From NCBI RefSeq assembly GCF_046845755.1, contig NZ_CP177357.1, forward strand, positions 1,860,001 through 1,924,000: DNA of 64,000 nucleotides, read 5' to 3'. The position numbers and the translations under genes are program-made. The number at the start of each line of letters is the position of its first letter. The first letter of the stretch is position 1. Under the pieces are notes generated by a model that was given only the letters and a program-made list of their open reading frames with translations, was not told where the DNA came from and made no database searches. Positions 8,172 to 16,668 of this stretch are shown here, piece by piece. Origin of the DNA: Rubrivirga sp046845755 (GTDB taxonomy: Bacteria > Bacteroidota > Rhodothermia > Rhodothermales > Rubricoccaceae).

Positions 8172-8969
8172 ATGGCCCTCACCCTGTCCTCGTCCGTCGG
8201 CGCCGGCGGCGCCAACCAGAAAGCCGACGTCACCGCGCTCCAGAAGGCCCTCCAGCGCGCCTCCGACCTCACGCTCGACCCGCGCGTCCACCCCGGCCCC
8301 GCCGACGGCGCCTCCGGCGACGGCACCGAGGGCGCTATCGCCCGCTTCCAGAGCCGCCTCGGGTACGCCCGGCCCGATGCCCGCATTGACCCCGGCGGCA
8401 ACACCCTCCGGCGCCTCAACGCCCTGCTGGCGATCGGCGAGACCGACCTCGGCTTCCCCTTCAGGAAGTCGCCCACCAAGCCCTACGTCGGCCCCGGCGC
8501 CGGAATGCGCTCGTTCGGCTGGCGGCGCTCTGGCGGCGCGCGCGCCCACGCCGGCGTCGACCTCTACTTTCCCGACTTTACCGACGTCTACGCTGTCGCC
8601 GACGGGACCGTCACCCGGGGGCCGTATCCGTTCTACCTCCGGACGTTCGCCCTCGAGGTCGACCACGGGACGTTCGTGGCGCGGTACGGCGAGCTCGCGC
8701 CCGACGCGACGCCGCCCGTCAAGGCCGGCGACTCGGTGACGAAGGGCCAGAAGGTCGGCCGCGTCGGCATCCTGACGCACCGCAACGGCAAGCGCCTAGG
8801 CGTGTCGTCGATGATGCTCCACTTCGAGATGTACGACAAGACGCAGACCGGGGCGCTGACGCGGGCCCTCGGGACGAGCGCGCGGCACACCAACCGCAAG
8901 CCGTTCTTCCGGCGTCGCGACCTGATCGACCCGACCGGCTTCCTGCGCCGCGCCCCGCTCCGTCCCTAG
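8172..8969 (+). CDS. Peptidoglycan-binding / degenerate M23 (LytM-fold) protein
   Basis: A 265-residue protein without a signal peptide. Residues about 15-100 resemble a PG_binding_1 helix bundle; the C-terminal half resembles an M23 endopeptidase. The zinc-ligand motif HAGVDLYF is present and LHFEM supplies the third ligand. The two catalytic histidines look lost: the HxH motif reads MLH, and the YAHL-type motif reads RYGEL. It may be a non-catalytic LytM-type domain, as in EnvC-like regulators, or a novel variant. A 210-bp gap upstream holds no gene. Confidence 0.75.
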   Translation: MALTLSSSVGAGGANQKADVTALQKALQRASDLTLDPRVHPGPADGASGDGTEGAIARFQSRLGYARPDARIDPGGNTLRRLNALLAIGETDLGFPFRKSPTKPYVGPGAGMRSFGWRRSGGARAHAGVDLYFPDFTDVYAVADGTVTRGPYPFYLRTFALEVDHGTFVARYGELAPDATPPVKAGDSVTKGQKVGRVGILTHRNGKRLGVSSMMLHFEMYDKTQTGALTRALGTSARHTNRKPFFRRRDLIDPTGFLRRAPLRP

Positions 8970-8996
8970 GAGGCAACCCGAGGTGGGGCCGGCGAG

Positions 8997-9004
8997 TAGC
9001 TTGC
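8997..9004 (+). promoter_or_regulatory. TAGCTTGC -7-like element
   Basis: Perfect copy of the recurrent element, preceded by GGGGCCGGCGAG, 18 bp before the ATG at 9023. The spacing would leave a very short 5' leader. Confidence 0.4.
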
Positions 9005-9022
9005 CGACCCTTCTCCCTCGTT

Positions 9023-9685
9023 ATGGGCCTCTTCTCTTCCGCCCCCGCCTCGCACGTCCCGCTCCTCAAGGGCCGCCGCCTCGACGGCTCCGACGTCCGC
9101 TTCCCGCAGGACCTCCCCGCCGACGCGACGCTCCTCATCGTCCTCTTCCAGGACGACCTCGACCCGCTCGCCGACCAGTGGGCCCGCCTCGGCGACCGGA
9201 TCGCCGAGACGCACGGCGACCGCTTCGCCGTCCTCGAGCTGCCCGTCGTGAGCTCCAAAATGAAGTTGCTCGGCGACCTCGGGACGATGGGCATCCGCGG
9301 CCAGATCGAGACCGAGGAGGAGCGGAGCCGCACGGTCCCCGTCTACACCGACGTCAAGGCCTTCCGCAAGGCGCTCAAGGTCAAGACCGGCGACGTCACG
9401 GCCGTGCTCGTCGCCCGCGACGGCCGCATCGCGTGGCGCGGCGACGGCAACATCGACATGGACGAGGTGCAGGGGCTGGAGGCCGCCGTGCGCGAGGTGC
9501 TGGCGCAGCCCACCCCCGACCCGACCGATCACCCCGACCTCGACGGCCCGGACCTCCCCGACGACCTCGACGAGGACCGCGACCCGCAGGACGGCCTCGA
9601 CCCGGTCGAAGACGACGGACTGCAGACGGCGGACGACGAGGGTGCCGCCGACCCCGGGGATCTCGACCGACCCGACACCGCGTAG
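9023..9685 (+). CDS. Thioredoxin-fold protein lacking CxxC, acidic tail
   Basis: A 220-residue cytoplasmic-looking protein. Residues about 10-165 read like a thioredoxin-like strand/helix pattern: ATLLIVLFQDD, FAVLELPVVSS, VPVYTDVKAF, VLVARDGRIAWRG. There are no cysteines at the usual CxxC position, so a redox role is unlikely. Residues about 168-220 are a strongly acidic, Asp/Pro-rich, probably disordered tail. Function unknown. It has its own -7-like element and ends 51 bp before the convergent glycosidase operon. Confidence 0.65.
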   Translation: MGLFSSAPASHVPLLKGRRLDGSDVRFPQDLPADATLLIVLFQDDLDPLADQWARLGDRIAETHGDRFAVLELPVVSSKMKLLGDLGTMGIRGQIETEEERSRTVPVYTDVKAFRKALKVKTGDVTAVLVARDGRIAWRGDGNIDMDEVQGLEAAVREVLAQPTPDPTDHPDLDGPDLPDDLDEDRDPQDGLDPVEDDGLQTADDEGAADPGDLDRPDTA

Positions 9686-9736
9686 CCGGAGGACGGCGCG
9701 TTCCGCCCTGCCCCCCGGCCCGACGCTCCGCGCGGG

Positions 9737-11050
9737 TCAGAGGCCGCCGTCGAGCCACCCCCCGGTGAACCCGGCGCGGCGCAGGCCCCGTGCGAGCGGC
9801 TCGCAGCCGCGCATGAGCCGCCACGGCAGGCCGCTCCGGTAGTTCTCGATCATGAGCACGATGGGCCCCTGGTCGAGCCCGTAGTAGCCCTGCGAGATCC
9901 AGCCACCCTCGGCCGTCTCGTCGCCGGGGAACGTCGGGTTGAAGGAGCACTTGAAGCCGTACGTGCTCGTGACCTCGGGGTGCTCGCGATTGGTGTGGGC
10001 GAGCGCCGGGAGCACGATCTCCGGCGCAAACGGCAGGCTCGCGACCACCGCCCACGGCGACAACGTGCCGTCGTCCGGCCCGAACGGCACGCCGCGCGCG
10101 CGGTAGGCCCAGAAGTGCCGGTCCTGGCCGTCGACCGTGTGCTGGGCTGGGCCAGGGCCGTCCGAGGCCGTCACGCCCCAGGCGTTCTCGCCGTAGCCTG
10201 CGAACCCGCGCGGGTTGCGGATGGCGTACTCGCGCTGGACGTAGGTCGCCCGGCGGCTGTTCTCGACATAGTCGATGCCGCGCTCGCGTACGAAGTCGTC
10301 CGCGATGCCGCGGAAGTCGATCCAGGCGTGCGAGAGCTGGTGGATAAAGAGCGGCCCGGCGTAGACGTGCTCGATGCCGTAGAGGGAGCGCCAGTCGTAC
10401 GTCGCCAGCCAGGCCGCGTAGCTCGCCTCGGGGATGGGGTGCGTCGGGGAGCCCAGGGCCAGGGCGTAGAGCAGGAGCGCCTCGCTGTACCCCTCCCAGC
10501 GGTGCGGGATGAACCCGTCCTCGGGCGTCCACCCGTGCGAAACGGTCGGGCCAGAGCCTGCCCCGGACCACGACCCGGGGTCTAACGCCCAGTCCCACTC
10601 GACGCGGCGGTAGAGCGCGTGGGCGAGCTGGCGGATCTCCGCCTCGTCGCCGTCGCCCTCGAAGTACTCGGCCGCAAGCAGCGCCCCTGCAATCAAGAGC
10701 GTTGTGTCGATGGTCGACAGCTCGGAGTCCCACGCCCGCCGGCCAGAGTCGAGGTGGAGAAAGTGGTAGTAGAAGCCCCGGTGCCCCGTCGCTTCCGGCG
10801 CTTCGCTCTGCTCGCTCGCCCAAAAAAAGCGCAACGTCGCCAGCACGCGCTCGACGGCCTGGGCGCGGCCGATGTAGCCCCGCTCGACGGCGACCGGGAA
10901 GCACGCCAGCCCCAGCCCGACGGCGGCGATGCTCGCATGTGCGTCCTGGCGCGTGTTGTCCTTGACGAGCCCGTTCTCGGGGTTGGCCTCGTAGAGGAAG
11001 TAGTCGAACGTGTGCCGCTGGAGGTCGGCGAGAAGGGCGTCGTCGGGCAT
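9737..11050 (-). CDS. Glycoamylase-family protein (PF10091, GH144-like)
   Basis: A 437-residue protein with the family hallmarks LQRHTFDYF near the N terminus, YYHFLHLDSGRR, the YSEALLLY segment and the diagnostic GENAWGVTASDGPG. Characterised relatives in GH144 are endo-beta-1,2-glucanases; others are annotated as glucoamylases, so the substrate is uncertain. No signal peptide is visible. The ATG at 11050 follows the stop of the GH39 gene by one base, indicating a tight operon. A longer upstream frame is only antisense to GH39. Confidence 0.85.
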   Translation of the reverse strand: MPDDALLADLQRHTFDYFLYEANPENGLVKDNTRQDAHASIAAVGLGLACFPVAVERGYIGRAQAVERVLATLRFFWASEQSEAPEATGHRGFYYHFLHLDSGRRAWDSELSTIDTTLLIAGALLAAEYFEGDGDEAEIRQLAHALYRRVEWDWALDPGSWSGAGSGPTVSHGWTPEDGFIPHRWEGYSEALLLYALALGSPTHPIPEASYAAWLATYDWRSLYGIEHVYAGPLFIHQLSHAWIDFRGIADDFVRERGIDYVENSRRATYVQREYAIRNPRGFAGYGENAWGVTASDGPGPAQHTVDGQDRHFWAYRARGVPFGPDDGTLSPWAVVASLPFAPEIVLPALAHTNREHPEVTSTYGFKCSFNPTFPGDETAEGGWISQGYYGLDQGPIVLMIENYRSGLPWRLMRGCEPLARGLRRAGFTGGWLDGGL

Positions 11051-11051
11051 G

Positions 11052-12491
11052 TCAAGCAGCGAAGGCGAGCGTGACCGAGGCCACGGCGTGCGGCGGGAGG
11101 TCGAGCTCGAGGACGACCGCGTCGCCGTCGCGGGTCCACGCCAGCGGCTCGGCCACCAGCGCGCTCGCGGCGTGGAGCGCCTCGATCTGGTCGGCACTCA
11201 GGTAGGCCGGCTCGTCCATCTGCTCCCACAGCTTGCGCGCGTGGGCGTGGTCTTGGTCGATCCGTTCGACTGTCACCGACGCCGGATCGCTCGCGCCGAC
11301 GAGCGCCAGGCGGACCGTCGCCGTCTCGATCGCGTGGTCCGGAAGCGCGTGGTTCGTCAGGATCACCACGACGCGGCCGTCGTCGTGGCGCGTCACCCAG
11401 CGGTCGACCGTCGCGTGCATCCCGTCGACGAGCAGGCGCTCGGTCCCGGCGCGGTGCAGGAGTTCGACGGCCCGGTACGTCGGCTTGGCGACGCCGTGGA
11501 TGGTCAGGAGCCCAAACTTGCCCTTGAAGGGCGTCGAGTCGAAGTAGACCTCCTCAAACAGGTCCGTGAACGTCCAGAAGCTGTAGCCCTCGACGACGCC
11601 GGCCACGTCGAGAAAGCTTTTGGCCACGAAGGCCGCCGCATACGGCCGGTCGTGCGGGGCGTAGAACGGGTTGCTCGACGCGTTCCACTCGGTGTAGTAC
11701 AGGGGCCGGTCGCCGGCCTCTCGGACGGCATCGAGGGCCTGCTGGCGCAAGATGCCGCGCGTGCTGGCCGCGAGCTGCTCGCGCGTGTCGTCGTCGGGCG
11801 CACCGAAGGCGTCGGTCGGGTAGTGGTGCGTCGAGACAAAGTCGAGCGGGAGGTCCTCGCCCTCGCAGAAGGCGACCAGGTCGGCGATCCACTCGTTCTT
11901 GGCCGTCGCCGGGCCACCCACCCGGAGTTCGGGATCGGCGCGCTTGAGGGCCTGGGCCGTCGCGCGGTAGAGCTCGAAGTAGTCGGCCTGGGTGCCGGTC
12001 CAGAAGTGGTCGAGGTTGGGCTCGTTCCAGACCTCGAAAAACCACTGCCGCACCTCGTCGGCGCCGTAGCGCTCGACCCAGTGGCGCGCCAGGCGCTCGA
12101 TGAGCCCGGCCCACGCCTCCACGTCCTCGGGCGGCGTGATGTTGCCGCGGTAGTGGAACACCGTCTCCGGGCCGGAGGCCAGGACCTGGGGCATCAGGCT
12201 GAGCTCGACGAACGGGCGCATCCCGATCTCGACCAGAAAGTCCATGATCTGGTCGGCGTTGAAGAACGAGTCGATGCGCTCGCCGGCCTGGTCGACGAAC
12301 GTGCCCATGTCGTCGTTGAGGAGCCCATGGAAGCGGACGTGGCGGACGCCGAGCTCCTCGCGGCAGCGCCGGAGCTGGGCCTGCCAGTCGGCGCGGAGCG
12401 CGAGCGTGGCGTGGCCGCTGCCGATGGTGTGGCTCCAGACGTGGGGGAGCGGCTCGCCGGTCTGGCGGAGGTCGCAGCGGAAGGTGGGCAT
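11052..12491 (-). CDS. GH39 family glycoside hydrolase (beta-xylosidase-like)
   Basis: A retaining clan-A glycosidase of 479 residues. The acid/base is Glu157 in FEVWNEPN and the nucleophile is Glu268 in YYTEWNAS, both at typical TIM-barrel positions. A beta-sandwich tail follows from about residue 370. GH39 includes beta-xylosidases and alpha-iduronidases; beta-xylosidase or related exo-activity is the most likely reading. No signal peptide, so it probably acts on imported oligosaccharides. First gene of a two-gene operon, divergent from the Crp/Fnr gene (151 bp). Confidence 0.9.
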   Translation of the reverse strand: MPTFRCDLRQTGEPLPHVWSHTIGSGHATLALRADWQAQLRRCREELGVRHVRFHGLLNDDMGTFVDQAGERIDSFFNADQIMDFLVEIGMRPFVELSLMPQVLASGPETVFHYRGNITPPEDVEAWAGLIERLARHWVERYGADEVRQWFFEVWNEPNLDHFWTGTQADYFELYRATAQALKRADPELRVGGPATAKNEWIADLVAFCEGEDLPLDFVSTHHYPTDAFGAPDDDTREQLAASTRGILRQQALDAVREAGDRPLYYTEWNASSNPFYAPHDRPYAAAFVAKSFLDVAGVVEGYSFWTFTDLFEEVYFDSTPFKGKFGLLTIHGVAKPTYRAVELLHRAGTERLLVDGMHATVDRWVTRHDDGRVVVILTNHALPDHAIETATVRLALVGASDPASVTVERIDQDHAHARKLWEQMDEPAYLSADQIEALHAASALVAEPLAWTRDGDAVVLELDLPPHAVASVTLAFAA

Positions 12492-12643
12492 TCGAGAAAA
12501 GGTGCTGGGATCTCACAAGATGCACGCAGCCCGAACGGGTTGCGCTACCGGTCGGCCAGTGTTAGCCGGCGAACACCGGCGGACGGCACAGTGGATCCTC
12601 TGCCCACCGGGCACGTCCGAGAACCCCGCACGTACCGCCTCGC

Positions 12644-13345
12644 ATGGCTTCCGCTCCGCCCGTCCTCTTCGCCACCCACGACGGCTGCGAAGCGCTGACG
12701 GAGACCATCACCCACGCCCTCGCCGATACCCTGCGCGCTGGCCCGTCTCGGCGGTATGGTCGGAGTGACCGGGTCTGGGAGCGAGGGGACCCCGCCGACG
12801 AGGTCTACTACCTCCACCTCGGCGCCGTCGAGGTCTCGATGGGCGGGGCCGACGGCCTCTTGATGCACCGCGTCGCGCCGGGCGAGCCGTTCGGGATGCT
12901 GTGCTTGTGCGCCGAGGGGGGAGGCCGGCGGCCCTCGGCGGCCTGCGTCGTCGCCGACAGCGAGGTGACGTCGCTTGGGCTCGCCGACGTGCTGGCCCAC
13001 CTCCAGCGGTCACCGTCCGTCCTGCTCGGCGTCATGGCCAGCCTGTGCGAGCGGGCGGTCGAGGCCGAGGCTCGCGCCGAGATCCTCACCCACCGCGACG
13101 CCGAGGGGAGGCTGGCGCGGCTGCTGCTCCACCTCGCCCGGGTCGAGGGGTCGACCGGCGACGGGCCGGCCCGCCTCGCGCTCACGCACGATCAGATCGC
13201 GCGCCTAGCGGCGATGAGCCGGGCCCACGTGAGCGTCGTGCTCGGGGCCTTCCGCGACCGCGGCCTGGTCGACTACGCGCCCGGCCGCCCCCTCGTCCCC
13301 GACGTCGACGCCCTCCGCGGGCTCCTCCAGGACGATGCCGACTGA
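12644..13345 (+). CDS. Crp/Fnr-family transcriptional regulator
   Basis: A 233-residue protein with an N-terminal cyclic-nucleotide-binding-type beta barrel (about 35-125) and a C-terminal winged helix whose recognition part reads LTHDQIARLAAMSRAHVSVVL (about 178-198). The DNA-binding Arg/Ser pattern fits the Crp/Fnr family. No Fnr-type N-terminal Cys cluster is seen, so the effector is unknown. It is divergent from the glycosidase operon, making that operon a possible target, and it is also upstream of the 13.5-16 kb accessory genes. Confidence 0.88.
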   Translation: MASAPPVLFATHDGCEALTETITHALADTLRAGPSRRYGRSDRVWERGDPADEVYYLHLGAVEVSMGGADGLLMHRVAPGEPFGMLCLCAEGGGRRPSAACVVADSEVTSLGLADVLAHLQRSPSVLLGVMASLCERAVEAEARAEILTHRDAEGRLARLLLHLARVEGSTGDGPARLALTHDQIARLAAMSRAHVSVVLGAFRDRGLVDYAPGRPLVPDVDALRGLLQDDAD

Positions 13346-13483
13346 TCGCCCCCTGCCCGACCCCATCGGCCCCACACGCTGGTGCCTTGCGAAAGGCGAC
13401 ATCCCCGGCGCCTCGATCGGCTCTGAGCCGGCAGCAGCACGCCTTGTTGCCTCTCCTTTTCTCTCACCTACCCCTCTCTCGGA

Positions 13484-13987
13484 ATGAAAACAGGAAGCGC
13501 CTTTCTCGCCGGTGTCGTCGGCGGCGCCATCATGAGCGCCATCATGTTCATGGCCCGCACCGTCATGGGCATGGAGGTCAAGCTCGAACTCCTGCTCGGG
13601 ACGATGATCGGCCTCGAGCCTGGCACCACGGCGTGGATCGTGGGCTTCGTGTTGCACCTGGTGATCTCCGGGCTGATCGCGCTGGCCTATGCCTGGGCCT
13701 TCGAGAACGTCCTCCACCGCGCGAACGCCGGGGCGGGCATGCTCGTCGCCCTCGTCCACATCGTCGTCGCCGGGGTGTTCATGGGGCTGATGCCGATGGT
13801 GCACCCGCTCGTGCCTGAGATGATGCCCGGTCCGGGCTTCTTCATGCTGAACCTCGGCGCGATGGGACTCGTGGCGTTCGTGTTGCTCCACCTTATCTAC
13901 GGGGCCATCGTGGGCGCGATGTATGGCCCGACCCTCGCCGGCTCGACCGTGGGTGCCCCGGCGGCGCACACGCGCCCGGCGGTGTAG
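13484..13987 (+). CDS. Small integral membrane protein
   Basis: A 167-residue protein with about four to five membrane helices (residues about 5-27, 47-70, 83-103 and 118-145), Met- and Gly-rich (GGAIMSAIMFMARTVMG, MGLMPMVHPLVPEMMPG). No known domain recognised. The pseudogene at 16248-16633 has a similar layout (AGLAAGAVMAMFMM, then a TLMG-type span), so the two may belong to one family. The ATG at 13484 follows a CU-rich leader with no Shine-Dalgarno site. Confidence 0.7.
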   Translation: MKTGSAFLAGVVGGAIMSAIMFMARTVMGMEVKLELLLGTMIGLEPGTTAWIVGFVLHLVISGLIALAYAWAFENVLHRANAGAGMLVALVHIVVAGVFMGLMPMVHPLVPEMMPGPGFFMLNLGAMGLVAFVLLHLIYGAIVGAMYGPTLAGSTVGAPAAHTRPAV

Positions 13988-14064
13988 CCGACGGGGGTAG
14001 CCCATCGAAAGGCTACTCACACGTCCTCGGCCGCCGCCTCGTTCGCTCGGCCCTCCGGTGCCCC

Positions 14065-14190
14065 ATGGACACTCCTCTCGTCGTTGCCCTCACCGGCGCC
14101 AGCGCCGGCGCCGGACCCGCCACGCCCCCCGGTATAGGGCCCCTCCGTGACGACGCCGTGGCCCCTCGGTGGGGCGGCAACCAGCCTTGA
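14065..14190 (+). pseudogene. Possible 5' remnant of a Rossmann/UbiX-type gene
   Basis: A 41-codon frame that begins MDTPLVVALTGASAGAG, like the glycine-rich first strand-loop of UbiX flavin prenyltransferases or SDRs, then degenerates into Pro/Gly-rich sequence and stops. It lies in a 277-bp gap between the membrane-protein gene and the cysteine hydrolase. It could be chance; the short match is the only evidence. Confidence 0.18.
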
Positions 14191-14265
14191 TCTTCACCCG
14201 CCGAACGGGTACGCATCACCCCACCGGACGCCATCCCTTTTTCGACTCCAACCCCTCTACACGTC

Positions 14266-14919
14266 ATGGACATCAACGTCACCGATACCGCCTTCGTCAT
14301 CACGGACCCCCAGAACGACTTCCTCAGCCCGGACGGCGCTACGTGGGACCTCGTCGGCGACAGCGTCCGAGAGCACAACACCGTCGAGAACATCGAGCGG
14401 CTGCTGACCGCCGCGCGGGACCGCGGCTTCATCGTCTTCATCTCGCCCCACTACTACTACCCGCACGACCACGAGTGGGAGTTCGGCGGGACGCTGGAGA
14501 AAAAGATGCACGCGATCGGGATGTTCGACCGGAAGGACCCGCTCAGCCTCGAAGGGTTCGAGGGCAGCGGGGCCGACTGGCTCGAGCGCTACAAGCCGTT
14601 CATCAACGGGGACAACGTCGTCGTGGTGAGCCCGCACAAGGTCTACGGCCCGCAGAACAACGACCTCGTGCTGCAGCTGCGAAAGCGGGGCTTCGGCAAG
14701 GTCGTGCTCGCGGGGATGTCGGCGAACCTGTGCACGGAGAGCCACCTGCGGGACCTCGTCGAGCGAGGCTTCGAGGTGGCCGTCGTGAAGGACGCGACGG
14801 CAGCGGCCCAGCACCCCGAGCTCGGCGACGGGTACGCTGCCGCCCTCGTCAACTTCAAGTTCATCGCCAGCGATGTGCTCTCCACGGATGAAGTCGTCGC
14901 GGCGATGTCCGGTGTGTGA
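14266..14919 (+). CDS. Isochorismatase-family cysteine hydrolase
   Basis: A 217-residue alpha/beta hydrolase of the isochorismatase-like/nicotinamidase superfamily. The catalytic triad is visible: Asp14 in TDPQNDF, Lys125 in SPHKVYG and Cys156 in SANLCTESH. The Cys shows it is a true amidase-type hydrolase, unlike non-catalytic isochorismatase proper. The substrate is not identifiable; N-carbamoyl amides, nicotinamide and peroxyureidoacrylate are family substrates. Stands in an accessory stretch with unknown membrane and lipoprotein genes. Confidence 0.88.
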   Translation: MDINVTDTAFVITDPQNDFLSPDGATWDLVGDSVREHNTVENIERLLTAARDRGFIVFISPHYYYPHDHEWEFGGTLEKKMHAIGMFDRKDPLSLEGFEGSGADWLERYKPFINGDNVVVVSPHKVYGPQNNDLVLQLRKRGFGKVVLAGMSANLCTESHLRDLVERGFEVAVVKDATAAAQHPELGDGYAAALVNFKFIASDVLSTDEVVAAMSGV

Positions 14920-15488
14920 GTCCCGGCGGCGAGCCCACGGTGGAGTTCGCCGCAGTCTCGCCCGTGCAACCCTGTGCCCACAGGCATCTCCTCACTACTC
15001 GTTTGGGCGTTCGTGGCCTCGCCGCTGGCGACGCCCCCCGCCAGCGACCGGCCGAAGCCGGCCGGCGCGCCGGACAACCCGTACGGACCGGTCGACCACG
15101 TCGGAGGCGTGCACGGCGACTACTCGGCGCGAGCCCGAGACTGAAGCGCGTACGAGCAGGTCGTGTTCCGACCGCTCACCGCGGCGCTCGTCGGCAACGA
15201 TTGCCGTCGTCGCCACGCGGTCGGGCGGGCGTTTGAGCCGGAGGCTGGGGCCGCGTGCGCGCTGACACCCCGCTCGCCGGGCGCGTGCAAACGCCCGCGC
15301 AGCCCGTTCGAAGCGGGACGTGTGGGCCGCAGGCCTGTTCGTCGGCGAACACGTCGGAAGCCTTCGGTTTTCGAACAGGAACGCGTCCAGACCCCGTCTC
15401 GTAGAGCTCTTTGTTATCTGGCACCTCACTGGCCTGTGGTCAGGGCGGACCGGATCTGGCCCCTCTCTTTTCACCCTTCACCTCTCTC
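14920..15488. other. 569-bp stretch without a supported gene
   Basis: The only coding hint is a 56-codon GTG frame at 14974-15144 with a hydrophobic start (ISSLLVWAFVASPLA) and a DNPYGPVDHVGG end, too short and unsupported to call. Sequence from 15145 on shows broken frames on both strands. Together with the nearby pseudogene, this reads as decaying accessory DNA. Confidence 0.4.
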
Positions 15489-16103
15489 ATGAAAACGACC
15501 CTGTACACGGCACTCTTCGTTGGCCTTTTCGCGGCCGCATCCGGGTGCGCCCCTGGCATGACCACGACGCAAAGCTCGCCCGGCATCGACGCATCGGCGT
15601 CCTCCGTGATCGCCAGTTGGCCCGAGACCTCCCGCGCGGTCGCCCAGACGATCATCGGCAAGTATGGCGCGCCGAACGAGGCGACCCCCACCCGGCTGAC
15701 CTGGTTCAACAGCGGGCCGTGGAAGCGGACGGTCGTCTACCGCGACACCATCCCGCACAACTTCCCCATGCCCCATCCCGACCTGCTCGAGCAGTTTATC
15801 GACTACCAGGTCCCCCCGGACCGGTTCGACGACCTCGCGCAGTACGACGGCAGCGTGATCGCGGAGCGGACGAAGGGCGAGATCTCCGCCCGCTGTGACA
15901 AGGAGGGCGCCAACTTCCTCGCCATCAACCTCGCGCACGACGTGGCGACAGGACGCCGTACCGTCGAGGAGGCCCGGCAGTTCTACGCCCAGACGATGCA
16001 GGCGGTGATGAGCGGCGAGATGCCGGCCTACACCCAGGGCTTCCAATTCCAGGTCCCGCGCGGCAACACGAACGACCCCGACCGGCCCGCGCCGGGGATG
16101 TAG
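15489..16103 (+). CDS. Putative lipoprotein of unknown function
   Basis: A 204-residue protein with a lipoprotein signal: hydrophobic LFVGLFAAASG then Cys20. The mature part has no recognised domain. The segment KYGAPNEATPTRLTWF followed by WKRTVVYRDTIPHNF looks like a folded, conserved core, and the C terminus is Pro-rich. Likely anchored in the envelope. The ATG at 15489 follows a CU-rich leader. A large imperfect hairpin (16160-16207) lies downstream. Confidence 0.72.
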   Translation: MKTTLYTALFVGLFAAASGCAPGMTTTQSSPGIDASASSVIASWPETSRAVAQTIIGKYGAPNEATPTRLTWFNSGPWKRTVVYRDTIPHNFPMPHPDLLEQFIDYQVPPDRFDDLAQYDGSVIAERTKGEISARCDKEGANFLAINLAHDVATGRRTVEEARQFYAQTMQAVMSGEMPAYTQGFQFQVPRGNTNDPDRPAPGM

Positions 16104-16159
16104 AACTGTCAGGCGGTAGACCCCGAGAATGGCCCTCTCGGTCTGCGCCGGGCGGCGGT

Positions 16160-16207
16160 GTGCTCTCGGAAGATCCAGGGACATGCCCTGCTCACCCGAG
16201 AGCGCAC
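16160..16207. other. Long imperfect hairpin
   Basis: GTGCTCTCGG (16160-16169) pairs with CCGAGAGCGCAC (16196-16207, one bulge), and an inner CAGGG/CCCTG stem sits between them. It lies 57 bp after the lipoprotein stop and 41 bp before the pseudogene start. No T-run; it may terminate or attenuate transcription. Confidence 0.35.
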
Positions 16208-16247
16208 CTGCGTACTCGTCTCTCCCACTCAGCACCGTCCACGACGC

Positions 16248-16633
16248 ATGCGGACATAGCCTCGCTCCGCCGTCGTGGCCGGTCTGGCGGCAGGTGCCGT
16301 CATGGCCATGTTCATGATGGCGTAGATGGCCGCGACGGGCCGGAGCGTCTGGACGAACCCGAACCTCATCGCGGTAATGTGGACCGGGGCGCCGCCGTCC
16401 GACGGGTTCGCTGTGGCCACCGTCGCGGGCTTCGTCACGCACCAGCTCACGAGCACGCTGATGGGCTGAGTCGCCGTCCTGTTCGTGCGTGACCTGCCGG
16501 CCGTGTGAACGGTCTTGCTCGCGTTCGCGTACGCGCCCTGGTCCCGATCACGCTTGCGCACGCCGGGTTCGGCGTCGTCTTGGGCGGGCTCTTTCTCTGG
16601 CTACGGCGCAGGAGCCGCGCTTCGGTCCGATAA
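16248..16633 (+). pseudogene. Decayed small membrane-protein gene
   Basis: Reading from the ATG at 16248, one frame gives clear membrane-protein sequence interrupted by TAG 16257, TAG 16323, TGA 16467 and TGA 16506. A frameshift near 16533-16535 moves to the frame that ends LVPITLAHAGFGVVLGGLF...RR and stops at TAA 16631. Segments such as AVVAGLAAGAVMAMFMMA and TVAGFVTHQLTSTLMG are too coherent for chance. Layout resembles the intact gene at 13484-13987, so it may be a dead paralogue. Confidence 0.75.
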
Positions 16634-16668
16634 AACGCCCCCTCTCTCCACACCAGTCCAACGATCCC

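Noticed and set aside
14974..15144. 56-codon GTG ORF
   Set aside because: Hydrophobic start is suggestive, but there is no recognisable family and it sits in decayed sequence.
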